From NCBI GenBank assembly GCA_007922225.1, contig ML679966.1, positions 38,903,943 through 38,967,942 on the forward strand: DNA of 64,000 nucleotides, written 5' to 3'. Made by a program: the position numbers and the translations under genes. Source of the stretch: Emydura subglobosa (lineage: Eukaryota; Chordata; Testudines; Chelidae). The notes beneath the pieces were generated by a model that did no database searches, had not been told where the DNA came from, and worked only from the letters and a program-made list of their open reading frames with translations. Within the stretch, counting starts at the first letter, position 1. Each line of letters opens with the position of its first letter. Below, in pieces: positions 12,300 to 23,389 of the stretch.

Positions 12300-13315
12300 T
12301 AAACTTGGTAAATAAGTATGATTTGTTAAATTTCTTAGAGTATAGACACAGTCCACTGCTGACTGCAAAGAGTTACAAAGGAATCTCACTAAACCGGTTG
12401 CCTGGGCAACAAAATGGCAGGTGAAAGTCAATGTTGATAAATGCAAAGTAATATACATTGGAAAAAATAATCCCAATTACACATACAAAATGATGGAGTT
12501 AAATTAGCTGTTACCACACAAAGTGATCTTTGAGTCATCATGGATAGGTCTCTGAAAATATCCTGTTAATGTACAGTGGCAGTCAAAAAAGTTAACAGAA
12601 TGTCAGGAACCATTAGGAAAGGGATAAATAATCAAACAGAAAATATCATCATGACACTATATAAATATACGGTCCACCTTCACCTTGAATACTGTGTGCC
12701 CCATCTCAAAAAAAGATATATATTAGTGTTGGAAAGGATACAGAGAATGGCAACAAAACCATTAGGGGTATGGAACAGCTTTCATATGATAGACTAAAAA
12801 GACTGGGACTTTTCAGCTTGGAAAAGAGATGACTAAGGGGGGATATGCTAGACGTCTTTAAAAACATGAATAGTATGGAGAAAATAAATAGGGAAGTATT
12901 TTTTACCCTTTCTCATAACACAAGAACTAGGAATCACCTGATTAAATTAATAGGCAGTAGGTTTAAACATACAAAGGAAGTGCTTCCTCACACATCACAG
13001 TCAACCTGTAGAGCTTATTGCCAGGGAATGTTGTGAAGGCCAAAAGTATAACTGAGTTCAAAAAAAGAATTTGCTAAGTTCATGGATATGATTGTCAATG
13101 ACTATTAGCCAAGATAGTCAGGGATGCAACCCCATGCTGCGGGTGTCACTAAACCTACAGCTGCTAAAAGCTGGGACTGAATGACAGGATAGATCACTTG
13201 AAATGTCCCTGTTCTTGTCATTCCTTCTGAAGCCCCTGGCACTAGCCACTGTCAAAGTCAGGATACTGGGCTAGATGGACCATTGGTCTGACCCATATGG
13301 CCATTCTTATGTTCT
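12300..13315 (+). mobile_element. CR1 LINE, sense, RT C-terminal region and 3' end
   Basis: The plus strand reads as decayed CR1 ORF2 C-terminus: a KVNVDKCKVIHIGKNNP-like segment at about 12425-12470, 'LEYCV' at about 12684-12700, and a LERIQRMATK box at about 12729-12760. The classic CR1 3' untranslated region follows and ends near 13315 with 'gggctagatggaccattggt', then 'ctgacccatatggccattct' and 'tatgttctta'. Frameshifts and stops are frequent. 5'-truncated, as CR1 copies usually are. Confidence 0.9.
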
Positions 13316-14059
13316 TAGGATAGAATTTGGCCTTAGGGTTGCAATTTATGTCCATTTACTAAATTACTAAAATATAATACCTTGCAAATGTAAATATATG
13401 TCCAATTACAAAGCTCTTTATTCAAACATTTCTTTCTGTGTATCTTCAACAATTCTGTAACTACTGATCTTTATTCATGTACAGTACCTAAATTATCACT
13501 TTTCAAAGAGGAATGCCAACAATGGTATCTGGCAATCTGTTCCTGAAATTAGATGAAAATATTGCACAGTACTCTGAAGACTTTTATTAGGCAATAAAGA
13601 ATGAATACTGTACATGACAATTTTTTTTAAGAATATCTGGACTCTTACATTCATCAGCAGCTAAGCAGGGGTGAAATGTCATTTGTGACAATGTATTCTT
13701 AAGTATTATTTGACATAGTTTTTTTCATTCTGATTCTAATTAAAATAAATTGAACTGGTTCTTAGAACAATTTTAAAGAATGACTTTTTCTCTCAAACCC
13801 AGCAAATTATAATAGACCATATTGCTTTTTTGCCTTCCACCTATGTGGATAAATGTTTGAATGTTGGATACAGTTCAACACCATTTCATTCTAAACACCT
13901 ACCTGTACACCAGATTTAATGATAACATCAGAATATAAAATCAGTTCTGTCTCTGGCAGTGTTTGTAGTGTACACTTACAATTTTAAGTTGATATGGATA
14001 CCTTTGCTACAATATTCCTAAATAAAGGTCATAGAGGGTGTTATCTTAATTTGCAAATT
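13316..14059. other. Intronic sequence, nothing recognised
   Basis: AT-rich, no exon or confident repeat. Confidence 0.45.
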
Positions 14060-14245
14060 TATAGACTCAGGTCAGAAGGCACCATTATGATCATCTAGTC
14101 TGACCTCCTGCACAATGCGAGCCACAGAACCTAACCTACCACTCCTGTAATAGACCCCTGACCTATGACTGAGTTATTGAAGTCCTCAAATCATGGTTTA
14201 AAGACTTAATGGTACAGAGAATCCACTAGTATCCAGATTTGCAAT
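14060..14245 (-). mobile_element. CR1-type LINE 3'-end fragment, antisense
   Basis: The sequence begins tatagactcaggtcagaagg and continues 'catctagtctgacctcctgc', then 'tgagttattgaagtcctcaa'. The same opening is present in the antisense CR1 end at 34262 ('ccaaggccagaaggggccat', 'agtctgacctcctgtgtaat'). Truncated after about 185 bp. Confidence 0.75.
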
Positions 14246-15339
14246 CCTTACTCAGGTTCAATTATTATTTATATTCCAGTAGTTCCTATGGGAATCAAGT
14301 TCCATTGTGATGCTCTCTGAGTAGTTCTGTTCAATTCCAGGTCCCTTTGAAACCTGGATTTTGGCAGTTGGTTTGTCTTTTTCTGTTTTCCTTGAATTAC
14401 AGTTTCTTGCAGAAATAATGCATTTGTTCAGGTATATAAACTAGTTTACTGGCAATAAAATATCGTGTTTGGATACAAGTGAGAAGTTGAGAATTTTTGG
14501 TTTTGTCTGTGTGCAACAAAATGAATTTTCAGTGGCCAATAAAGCAGTGAGTTTATGATGAAGTTTCTGTCCTTTAAAAAAAAAAAAAAAAAAAGCTTTT
14601 GCAACACTCCAGTTATAAACCTGTATTCTGAGTGGAGCAAGAAAACTTTAGAAATCAGATTCAGTGTGTAAGGAGTTAAACTAATATAAAACAGTGGTCT
14701 CTACAATTTAAGGGTTAATATAGGAGATCAGCACATGGACAAACAGGCAGCTGTTACATTTAATGTAGCGCAGGAAGAAAATGTAAAACTAACCTGTGTA
14801 AGAAGTCTGCTGCCTTTTTCTTTATGGATCTTCTAGCAGGGTCATTGTAAAGGGCATTTCAATAATACAATCTACTTGTAATGAAAGATTGAGTAATATT
14901 CTTGTACTCGCAGAGAAATAACACCATACTTTGTACACCATACCATTTTTAATGGAAAAAAGCGAAGATTTTAGTGACAGAAATATGCTTGGATTCATAG
15001 TTCAGAATTCTTAAAACAATCAGCTCTCAAAAGATATATGCCATAAAAGCATAAGCCAAGACTATTATTTCTCTATGCTTATACAGTCTTCAAATAAGAG
15101 CACTGCTGTTTCAGCCAGCATGTTCCACATCATCCAAAACTCGATTTCAAACAAATAATCAAACGGCAAGTAGCCTGCCATGATTAAATCAAATGAAAAG
15201 GCCACATTTTAATTACTACCTGTAGCAACCGAAACCCAATTTAAATCTCCTAATAATAGCTTCAAGCAGTGACATGTATATATTAAAAAAAAATGGTATT
15301 GTCCTGGAACTTTCACTGATCTACATGACAAGCTTTTGG
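14246..15339. other. Intronic sequence with a poly-A run
   Basis: A run of 19 A at 14576-14594 is the only distinctive feature. No exon or confident repeat. Confidence 0.45.
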
Positions 15340-15545
15340 GGCTTAAATCAATGACACAGCTGTCCACATGCATACTGACAATCCCACTGTAATGTGCTAT
15401 GAGAACATGCTGGGAGGAGCCCGATTCAAGCAGCTCTATCAGGAAAACATAAAGTTGTGTATTTTTTGCATCAACGAAGGCATCATTCCCAAGGCCACCT
15501 ACTTACTGGGTGCCTAGAATTAGTTGGCTGATCACTTCAGCAGGA

Positions 15546-15576
<31 letters not shown>

Positions 15577-16700
15577 ATCACAAGTGGTCCCTGAAGAGCA
15601 GCATTCTGAGCATCCATTTTCAGGCAATGGGACATTCTGACTGTCGATCTGTTTGCAACAGGGGACAACAAGAAATGCTGTCAATTGTGCTCTTCAACAG
15701 GTCTCAGTCTGGGCTCTTTAATCAAAGCCTTCCATCTGAATTGGGAGTCGGCATTAATATATTAATTCTCCCCATCCTGCTAATCCCTCAGATTATTCTT
15801 AAACTGAAGCTAGATCAGGCCAAACTGATAATAGTTGTGTTGGCCTGACTGAGACAATGTTGGTTCTCCGACCTTCACAGTCTATTTGTCCAGCCTTCCA
15901 GACTGTGGCCCTCTTTCCTGATTTCCTGACACAACACCACAGTCAGAAATGGCATCGGGTGTTGAGCTGCCTGCACCTCCCAGCATGGATGCTGCATGGT
16001 TTGATGAAGAAGAAGGACGATGTTCAGAGGAAGTTCAGTGAGTCCTACTTAATAGAAAATCTCTACTAGGTCTACTTGTTTCACCAAGTGGAAATGTTTT
16101 TTGATTTGGTTACTGGATTGGGGAATTGATCTTGAGCTTGCTCACATTCAGGACATTTTGGATTACCTATTACAGATTACATCCTTGGGATGGTCCCTCA
16201 GCTTCCTGAGGTTCCAGTTATTAGTGATCTCGGTGTTTCATCCTCCAATCCCAGAAAAATACATTTTCTTTAACTCCATGGTAATCAGATTTCTGTAAGG
16301 TCTTGTCCGTCCTTCAACCTGTAAAAGAGGCTGTTCCCTTAGGTGACTTTAACACTGTACGGCTGCCTTCAGGGGACTTCCGTTTGAGTTCCTAGCTACT
16401 TTGTTCTCTGTTCCTTCTTTGCTAAAAGTCATCCTTTCTTACAGCAATGACATCTGTAAAGAGAGTGAATGAGCTCCAGACTCTAATTGCTGAGCTTTCA
16501 AATACACAGTTTTTCAAAGACAAGATGGATTTAAGGCCACTCCTTAAATTTTTGTCTAAAATGGTTTAATAATTTCACTTTAGCCAAATAATATACTTAT
16601 CTGTATTTTTTCCTAAGGCTCATTCAAATGCAGATGAGCAGCACCTTCATAAATTTGATGTGAGATGATCCTTGGCGTTCTATCGGGAAGGAACTAACAC
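15340..16700 (+). mobile_element. DIRS-type retrotransposon relic: RNase H to tyrosine recombinase
   Basis: Translation in successive plus frames gives the C-terminal half of a DIRS-like element. The RNase H segment has HTDN at 15371-15382 and LADHFSR at 15524-15544, 51 codons apart in one frame. It is followed by the conserved linker (LIPQIILKLKLDQAKLIIV at about 15770-15836) and a WFSDLHSLSICPAF / PDFLTQHHSQ / LPAWML segment (about 15858-15990). The recombinase-like part has AMTSVKRVNELQTL at about 16444 and DKMDLRPLLKFL near 16520. These elements integrate with a tyrosine recombinase and make no target duplication. Several frameshifts and stops make it dead. A run of 26 T (15546-15571) sits just after the LADHFSR motif. 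Family call from motif order; subtype not assigned. Confidence 0.8.
15546..15571. repeat. Poly-T run (26) inside the DIRS relic
   Basis: Homopolymer directly following the RNase H LADHFSR motif, where the family normally has a short linker before a 'WSL' motif. It keeps the local frame open as a run of Phe, and is probably expansion of a short T tract. Confidence 0.9.
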
Positions 16701-17290
16701 ATTTTGTGCATTGCCTTGACTTTTTGTCTCTTTTGTGGAATGGTCAGGATGTTTCCACACTGAAATTTTTCCAGATGGATTATTTCCTGTATTATGACAG
16801 CATATGATGTAACACAGACTATGCCTCCTGTGAAAAAATCAGGCCAGAGGGCCTCAAAAGGGCATACCATGGCCAGTATGTAATCCCAAGAATGCCAAAA
16901 GCCCTTTTTCCTGCAAGCAGAGCAGTGATGATTGCAGGGCAATTAGAGACACCTGAACCCAATGAAGGGCTAGCCCAGGTGTACTTAAACCCTGCCTTCC
17001 CTAAAGGGAGGGAGGGAAGTACAGGAGAAGGAAGCTGCCAGAAGGCTTGTGGCAGCTGGAGGAGAAGCTTCCCCGGGCTAGGAGACAGTGCTTCTCTGCA
17101 GCCCGAGGAGCAGAGAGGGGGAAACCCTTGGCCCCAGCTGGCAGAAGGAGCCCCAGCAAGGTACCTCCCTGGAGAGACAGGGTGACTGGGGACTCCCTGG
17201 CCCACTACAAGGGGCAGAAGTGTGGGACCCACTAGGGGGAAGCTGGCTGTTTGCCACACTCCACAGAAGCTATTGGCTCATTCAACACTG
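16701..17290. repeat. GC-rich unclassified repeat-like segment
   Basis: 16900-17250 is markedly richer in G and C than its surroundings, with purine runs such as gggagggagggaag. It follows the DIRS recombinase region and may be retroelement terminal or leader sequence. There are few CpG dinucleotides and no adjacent first exon. The overlapping open frames on both strands are products of base composition. Confidence 0.35.
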
Positions 17291-17542
17291 ACTCAAGCGG
17301 CTTTAATCACGTTTCTCAATGACTTTTCCATCTGTAGGGCTGCTACCTGCTCTTCCATACATACCCTTACTAAATTCTACACTATTACAATTGATTACAT
17401 TAGATTACATTAGATGCAAACTTTCCAAAGGCAATTCTGCAGTCATTGTTTAAGTAGACTCTGCTTCCCACTTCTTTCCATTTACTGCTTGTGAAACACC
17501 TGAATGGAAAACACATCTGCAACCAATTAAAGAATTAAAAAT
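17291..17542. other. Intronic sequence, nothing recognised
   Basis: No exon or confident repeat. Confidence 0.4.
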
Positions 17543-17854
17543 GGTTACTTAACTGAACTATAACTGTTCTTCAAGATGTGTTTGCAAACATGCATTCCAT
17601 GACTCAATCTGTCTCTTCTGCATCAGATTCTCCAGTATGGGATTTCAGTGCAAAGGAAGTAAGGGGGCTTGGGGTGGTGCTGCCCATAAATAGCTTCGGG
17701 AGAGCCACAAGGAGGCATTAGTACACATGCACTGCCCCAAAGTACTGCTAAGCAAAGTTCTCCCTCTTTGGCATGCTGGACGTGAGCACGCTTTTGTAGA
17801 ATACATTGCACCCACATCTCAAAGAGCAGCAGTTACAGATCAGGTACGTAACTG
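17543..17854. mobile_element. Inverted-repeat element with 'ggttacttaactg' ends
   Basis: The left arm (17543-17581: ggttacttaactgaactata, then actgttcttcaagatgtg) and the right arm (about 17811-17854, ...acatctcaaagagcagcagt, then tacagatcaggtacgtaact) are imperfect inverted repeats of about 40 nt. The unit is 312 bp and non-coding. No target duplication is evident. It lies about 0.85 kb downstream of the DIRS relic; DIRS elements have inverted termini, so a link is possible but unproven. Confidence 0.6.
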
Positions 17855-18439
17855 TTTTTCTGCTACAATTATAAGTACTCTATGGTAGCAGATACTGTGT
17901 TGTTATTCTATAAAGATAAGAGTGGGATTTTCAAAGACCGTTAGTGTTGGTCTAAGTTGAATCTGATTTTGGTGAGAGTAGAGTTGAGCCAATGAGAACA
18001 TTTAAAAATCTCATCCAGAACATGTATATTCATATTTTTTTCAAATACCATTATTGTTTTTTTCTTGGCAAATGTGAATTTCAGACTAGATTTAGTATTA
18101 ATAATTAAAATCTCTGAATTAATAAAATGCCTTCTTTTCTTGATCTTTGGACTTTTTATGATTCTCATTTTCCTAATAGATTTTATGTACTTATAAGCCA
18201 TATATATCTAGTGTCCTTTGACTAAGAATGACACTTTGCTTTATTACAGTGCTTGTTGTGTGTTGGAAATCTGGTGTGGATAAGAAACTGTTCAGATTGT
18301 AATTATTTTGTGTATTGCAAAAGTTCATTATCAGCATATATCTTTAAAATATCCTTAATGTTGTTTCAGAAATGTTGGAAGAACACAAATTTTAATGAAT
18401 CAGTTGTCTAATGTTTTCATATCGGCAAAGAAATAATCT
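17855..18439. other. Intronic sequence, nothing recognised
   Basis: AT-rich; the minus open frame at 17941-18201 has no recognisable motif. Confidence 0.4.
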
Positions 18440-18447
18440 GTGTAGCA

Positions 18448-18629
18448 CAGTGTTTCTCAACCTGGGGGTTTAGAGGGGTCGCAAGTGCAGAGCTGGTATT
18501 GGGGGTGGCAAGAAAGGCAATTGCCTGGAGCCACAGGGGTGCCATGAAACTAAGTTACATGCCTCAGCCCCGTGGGGGTGGGACTCAGGCTTCAGGGGTA
18601 CAGTAGTTTGGAAAGGTTAAGAACCACTG
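18448..18629. mobile_element. hAT-like MITE with perfect 8-bp target duplication
   Basis: It begins cagtgtttctcaacctgggg and ends ggttaagaaccactg, whose reverse complement cagtggttcttaacc pairs with the left end. It is flanked by identical 8-mers GTGTAGCA at 18440-18447 and 18630-18637, as expected of hAT transposition. At 182 bp it is non-coding and non-autonomous. Confidence 0.88.
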
Positions 18630-18637
18630 GTGTAGCA

Positions 18638-20907
18638 TTTATTATTAAAACACGTCGCTGTTTGTTTATGTCTATAAAACAAACTCAACCTAAACCATTG
18701 GAGTTCTGTAAAATATACTTTGAGTGTGATCATTAGTCTGAAAAATTAGGAGAGTGGTTAAAAGTGAAAGTTGTTAAATTAATTTTACTATTATTTACAG
18801 TTAATGAGACTTCACTTGATAGTAGAGTTTATTCTGTAGTTGTAACTTTATCAATACTTATGTTAAAAGTGAACAGTGTTAAATTAGTTGCCCTATTAGT
18901 TTCTGCTTGTTAAATGTTGAAGCTATATTTATTTCATAAGTATTTGTTTTTAGCTAGAAATGGCAAATATACCAAAGATCCAAAAACAGAGCTCTATATG
19001 AGTTATTCTGCTTTTGCGAGGAAAAGATTCTTTTAGCATGTGACAGGATATTTAGAACTAATTTTGTCTCTATATCTTGGTTATATCTTTGTGAACCACA
19101 ATAGAGTTATTGTGAATTTACTTTGGTGTAAGTGAGAGGAAAATTAGACTCCTCGTTCTTTGTGTACCCAAAAACCATCTCGATTCCAATAGGAACTGTG
19201 GATTCACAAAGAATTCAGGATTTGTGTTTATTAAATTAAATATTTTCTTACTTATGCAACATTCACAAAGTTAACTTTTATTAGAAGTGATCTGTTTTTT
19301 GCATATACTCACTCAAAGGCGAGATCTATTCATTTTCCCTTTCTTAGTATCATTACTGATATGAATTACAGTAGCACCTATGAGCTAGGACGCTGTTGTG
19401 TTAGGTACTGTACAAACATAACAGAGAGTCACTAACTCAAAGAGGTTACAAATGTAGTTATAGGACTATGGACATCAGGTATAAAACAGAGAATTAATCT
19501 TCTTGTCCCATATAGACAGGTGCTGATGTCACCTAATAGCAGAATTTTCATCTCCCTCTTCATGGGAAGGAACTATTTCTAATATATGAAAAAGAAATGT
19601 CTGTGCTTCAGACTCACTAATCCCCTCAGGCCTTTTTGTTTGTTACCCTGATAAGTGGAATAGCAGAGAAATATTTATCTTTGTCCTGGGACTTAGTAAA
19701 CGTTGTTGGTTTTTTTTCTTTCTTTCATAAGTGTCAGCCAAGGTACCTGTATTCTGTAGTTCTTAATAGGCCAAAACTAGGTAACCTCAGTCAGGTAAAA
19801 GAGTGAGTACCATTAGTGAATGAATTTTGTTGTAAAGCTCTCATTGGCATAAATAACAGTAGCGATATTTCCTAGAGGCAGCTCAGTGTGGCAGAGGAAG
19901 GACCTGAAGGGTATAGGGCCAAGATGGAAACCAATTTGTTTGTTTTTTGTTCTCACACAAGTACCCGATACCTATGTGTCATGCCTCCTTTTATTAAGAC
20001 AGTATTGATGCTTGTGTCTGGCATGGGAAAGTGAAACAATTTGTTCTCAGAACACAGAAAGCAGCACTGAAGTAAAATTGCTGTGAGATTAAATATGTAT
20101 TGTAGTAAATTTAGCTATGGGAATAAGCAGAAATATTTGAGCATTCTTTTTATTCTTGGTGTACCAATTGCTTTTGTGGTTTGCAATACGGAATTGTAGC
20201 GTTTCCCTACTTTTAGCCACCAAATCTTGTGCGTGGACACTTACCTAATTTTAGAATATTGCTATGTTAAATGAAAATCATGCAGCAATTGCCAGTATTA
20301 ACTGCAACAGTTTGAGCATAGATTTTCAAGAAAATATTGAATTAAATTCAAGCTGTGCAACACATTTAATATCTCAATAGCTGAATTCTTTGCATTTTTC
20401 TGAGAATCTATATGGAAAGTAATAAATCAATATTTTGAAAGTTTTGATTATGAAAAGGAGTAGAAACATAAACACACTAGATTTTACTCTGGTATTTCTT
20501 CTGTTTATTTTATTTAATCCTATATGGTCCCTATTGAGAGGCATCTACGCTTTGTTTAGTAGAAAACAAATACAACAATCTTTTTAAACCTAAGGAAAAA
20601 CCAGCCAGCCAAATACCTTATAAAGACGGCATCCCAAACCCATTTCTGCCTCAGAGGATTAATTCCTGCCTAGGTTGAAGACTAGATAATGAAAGTATAG
20701 CAGATATAAAAAAAGTGGAAGTGAAGCCAAAAAATAGGCAGAGATAGGTGAACTGTCCTTCAGAATAAAGTTGTGCAATAGTAATGTGAATATGCCAAAG
20801 ATAACTGGAATACTGTCAGTAAGTTTTTCCAAAATCCTCCCAAGTGATATCCTTTGCAGTTTATATAATTAACCCCTGGCAAACTTTCCTCTTTTCAATG
20901 TAAATTA
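18638..20907. other. Intronic sequence with one L2-like tail
   Basis: Except for the antisense repeat at 19368-19470, no feature is recognised. AT-rich, no exon. Confidence 0.4.
19368..19470 (-). repeat. L2/MIR-type 3' tail, antisense
   Basis: 'attacagtagcacctatgag', 'gttgtgttaggtactgtaca' and 'ctcaaagaggttacaa' are the reverse complement of the tail seen at 9900-10105. Confidence 0.65.
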
Positions 20908-20915
20908 TTCACTGT

Positions 20916-21961
20916 CAGGGTGGATCTGTTTAAATTACCAATTTTAATCATGATTTAAATCAGAAACCAGGAAACCTTTATTTAAATAATGGATTTTAAT
21001 TTTGTTTTGTATTTTTCCTTTTTAGTTATTTTCCTAAAAAAAGTTCATTCACATTGGTTAGTAACAATTAAAATGTTGATTTGAAATTAAATATAGCCTG
21101 GACACTTTATTTGAGGCTTCTTTTTGCTCATCAGGAAGATATACTATATGATATCTATAAACATTTATTTAAGGAATTATATAGCTTAACTTACATTTAC
21201 TCAGATTCTTAAATTTTACCTTTTTTATTGTGTTAAAAAATAGTGAATGATGCATTTCTTATTTACTAAATGATTGATTTTTAAGTGATTTGTGTCAAGC
21301 TCTGTTTGGCTGGAAATTCAAATTCAATCAAAATGCATAAAACATCATTTATTTTTTATTACATAAAACTGCCTGAAATATGCTGAATACATACAAAAGT
21401 TTATCAAAACATGTTCTGCAATTAAATGTAACTGATTTATTAAACAAAGAATCATCTGTAGCTAACAAATTGAGCTGATTGTTTCTGGGCACCAGGGCCT
21501 TCAAGATTTTAGAAGTAGCAGATTTTATCCTTGCACCTAGTTTTTATTCACAGATTTGAAGAGGAAAACAAGCTTTTCTGCTTTTCCAACTCCCAATGAG
21601 TTTCTTAACTTTGAATGAACTGATCATTGAGCAGAACTAGTTGAATAAACTGAAATGAATAAAATATTTTATCTATACCTGCAGAAAAAGTTACTGCTGT
21701 CATAAACAGGCTTAGATTTTTCTAATTCTGATCCCAGGTGCTTAGTCAGGGATTTGGCTTACTTTAAAACTTCAGCAGCCACCATATACAGCTTAATACT
21801 GTGTTTTGTATTTAATTAAAATTATTTTAATAAATTATAAGTTTAGGCCTTAACATCAGATATCAATTTCAAATTTAATTTTAAATAGTTTTGTTTTAAA
21901 GTGTGTTTAATTGAAATAAAAATCTTATTTAAATAAAAACAATTGATTTTTATCCATCCTA
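20916..21961. mobile_element. AT-rich hAT-like DNA element, about 1.05 kb
   Basis: It starts cagggtggatctgtttaaat and ends caattgatttttatccatcc-ta. The termini are inverted around GGATGGAT/GGGTGGAT, and both ends carry 'atttaaat'-rich subterminal sequence. The flanks ttcactgt (20908-20915) and tccactat (21962-21969) match at 6 of 8 positions, a plausible aged 8-bp duplication. The interior is extremely AT-rich and non-coding, so it is non-autonomous. Confidence 0.72.
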
Positions 21962-21969
21962 TCCACTAT

Positions 21970-22499
21970 AATAGAGTAAGATCAGTAGATTTCCATCTTC
22001 ACATGATGTGGGCCTGCCACCAACTCATAAGCTGCATAGCTGGGGCAAGGGGGTGGGGGAACACCACACTTGAAATCCAGGATATAACAATGCTCTGGCA
22101 TGCCAGAATTTCTCTCTCTATGGCTCACACTACTCCCTGAAACATCAGGTGTTCAGTTGCCTTGGGAGACACTATTTTCAGGAGGAGTCCAAGAGGCATA
22201 GGTGGGCAAGTAGCTAGGGCTAGAAGCAGGATGAGCAGGGAGGGTGCCCAGAGCCAGGTAATGGTGGCAAGGGGAGTTTGCAGGGCCCGGCATAATTCTG
22301 TGATCTTGAGAGTGGCCAGTGCCCAACAAGCCAGACCCATTCCTAGTGTGGCAGTGGTGATGCCTCAGGTCAGAACTGGGGCTGGTGCCAGTGAGTGAGG
22401 GAGTAAGACAGAGAGAGGAGAGGAGGCAGGGAAGGTGCTGTGGAGGAAGAAACTAGACACAGATGCAGCCAGCTATGAGCACTGTCTCTGCCACCTAGC
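21970..22499. other. Unclassified sequence, moderately GC-rich
   Basis: 22150-22450 is G-rich on the plus strand (for example 'gggagggtgcccagagccag'). No motif or family identified. The open frames on both strands overlap each other and have no homology I recognise. Confidence 0.35.
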
Positions 22500-23025
22500 T
22501 CCTTGAGCTCCCACACTACACCCCCCAACTCCTCATTCAACCCCCGACCCCTCATTCAGACCCCTAAGTAACCCCCCTCACAGCCCCCACCCAATCCCCT
22601 AACATAGCCACCCTACCCATCCCTCCCACTCACCTCTCCTAAATCCGCCTCCCACAGCTCCCACCCACTCCCCAAATAATCCAATGCCACTCAGCCCCCA
22701 CTTAAAGCCATCCAACTGGCTGCTGCCTCATTCCCAAATAAGTACCCCACCCTCTCCTGTCCCCCAAATAAACCCACAGTCCCCAACCCCCCACAAAACC
22801 TCCCATCTCCGCACTACACCAATTTCCATCACCTCAAATAAACATACCCCCTCACGTGAGCTCTCTAATAAATGCCCCATAAAGCATCATCATGCCAGAA
22901 CCGTCCCTGTCATCTCTCCCCACCCCACAAGCCCATTCCCCAATAAACCAAGCTCTTGAAACTACTCCATCCCCAAACCACTTCATCCTCCCCAACCTCT
23001 CACCTCCCGGGGCCTTCTGCTGCCA
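22500..23025 (+). repeat. C-rich, G-poor degenerate tandem tract
   Basis: About 525 bp in which the plus strand is dominated by C, A and T with very few G. Degenerate units such as 'cccaaataa', 'cccccaaataaaccc' and 'ccccaataaacc' recur, together with many CCCC runs. This looks like an old minisatellite or simple-sequence-derived region. The proline/serine-rich open frames here follow from the composition. Confidence 0.7.
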
Positions 23026-23389
23026 TCAATGCCAAGTCTATCTACACTACAGATCAATCCAAAGGCTACCAACTCCCCTTTCCCTTATTCAGTTGCTCCA
23101 TTCCCCCTGTGGCTCACCATGAACCTCTCACAGAGTCCCTCACACCTTCAGTGCTGGGGTTCCCTTGAGGGCCCTAAGGGAGTGAGTCAAGTGTAGATGT
23201 ACAGGTGGGGAAAAGTTGAGGCTTCTCTGTCTAGATGACTTCAGGAGGTCTTCTCCATCCCTTGAGGAATGAGGGAGGCGTCTAGGAGGGGGCGGGTGTA
23301 GAGGCTTATGGGAAGGTAAAAGGCAAAGAAGCCTTGAAGAGCCCCCCGCTCCCCACCTAGTTATGTATCTATCCCCAAAATTATGTTCT
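23026..23389. other. Unclassified sequence
   Basis: Transition from the C-rich tract to AT-rich intron. 'tctatctacactaca' near 23038 and 'gtgtagatgtacagg' near 23191 are roughly inverted and may be remnants of a short DNA element. Confidence 0.3.

Noticed and set aside
16819..17291. Overlapping 60-146 residue open frames on both strands in GC-rich sequence
   Set aside because: Frames overlap on both strands, are composition-driven, lack splice sites and match nothing I recognise. Probably repeat sequence next to the DIRS relic.
22162..23168. Proline/serine-rich open frames
   Set aside because: They follow from the C-rich, G-poor tract and are not codon-biased or spliced.
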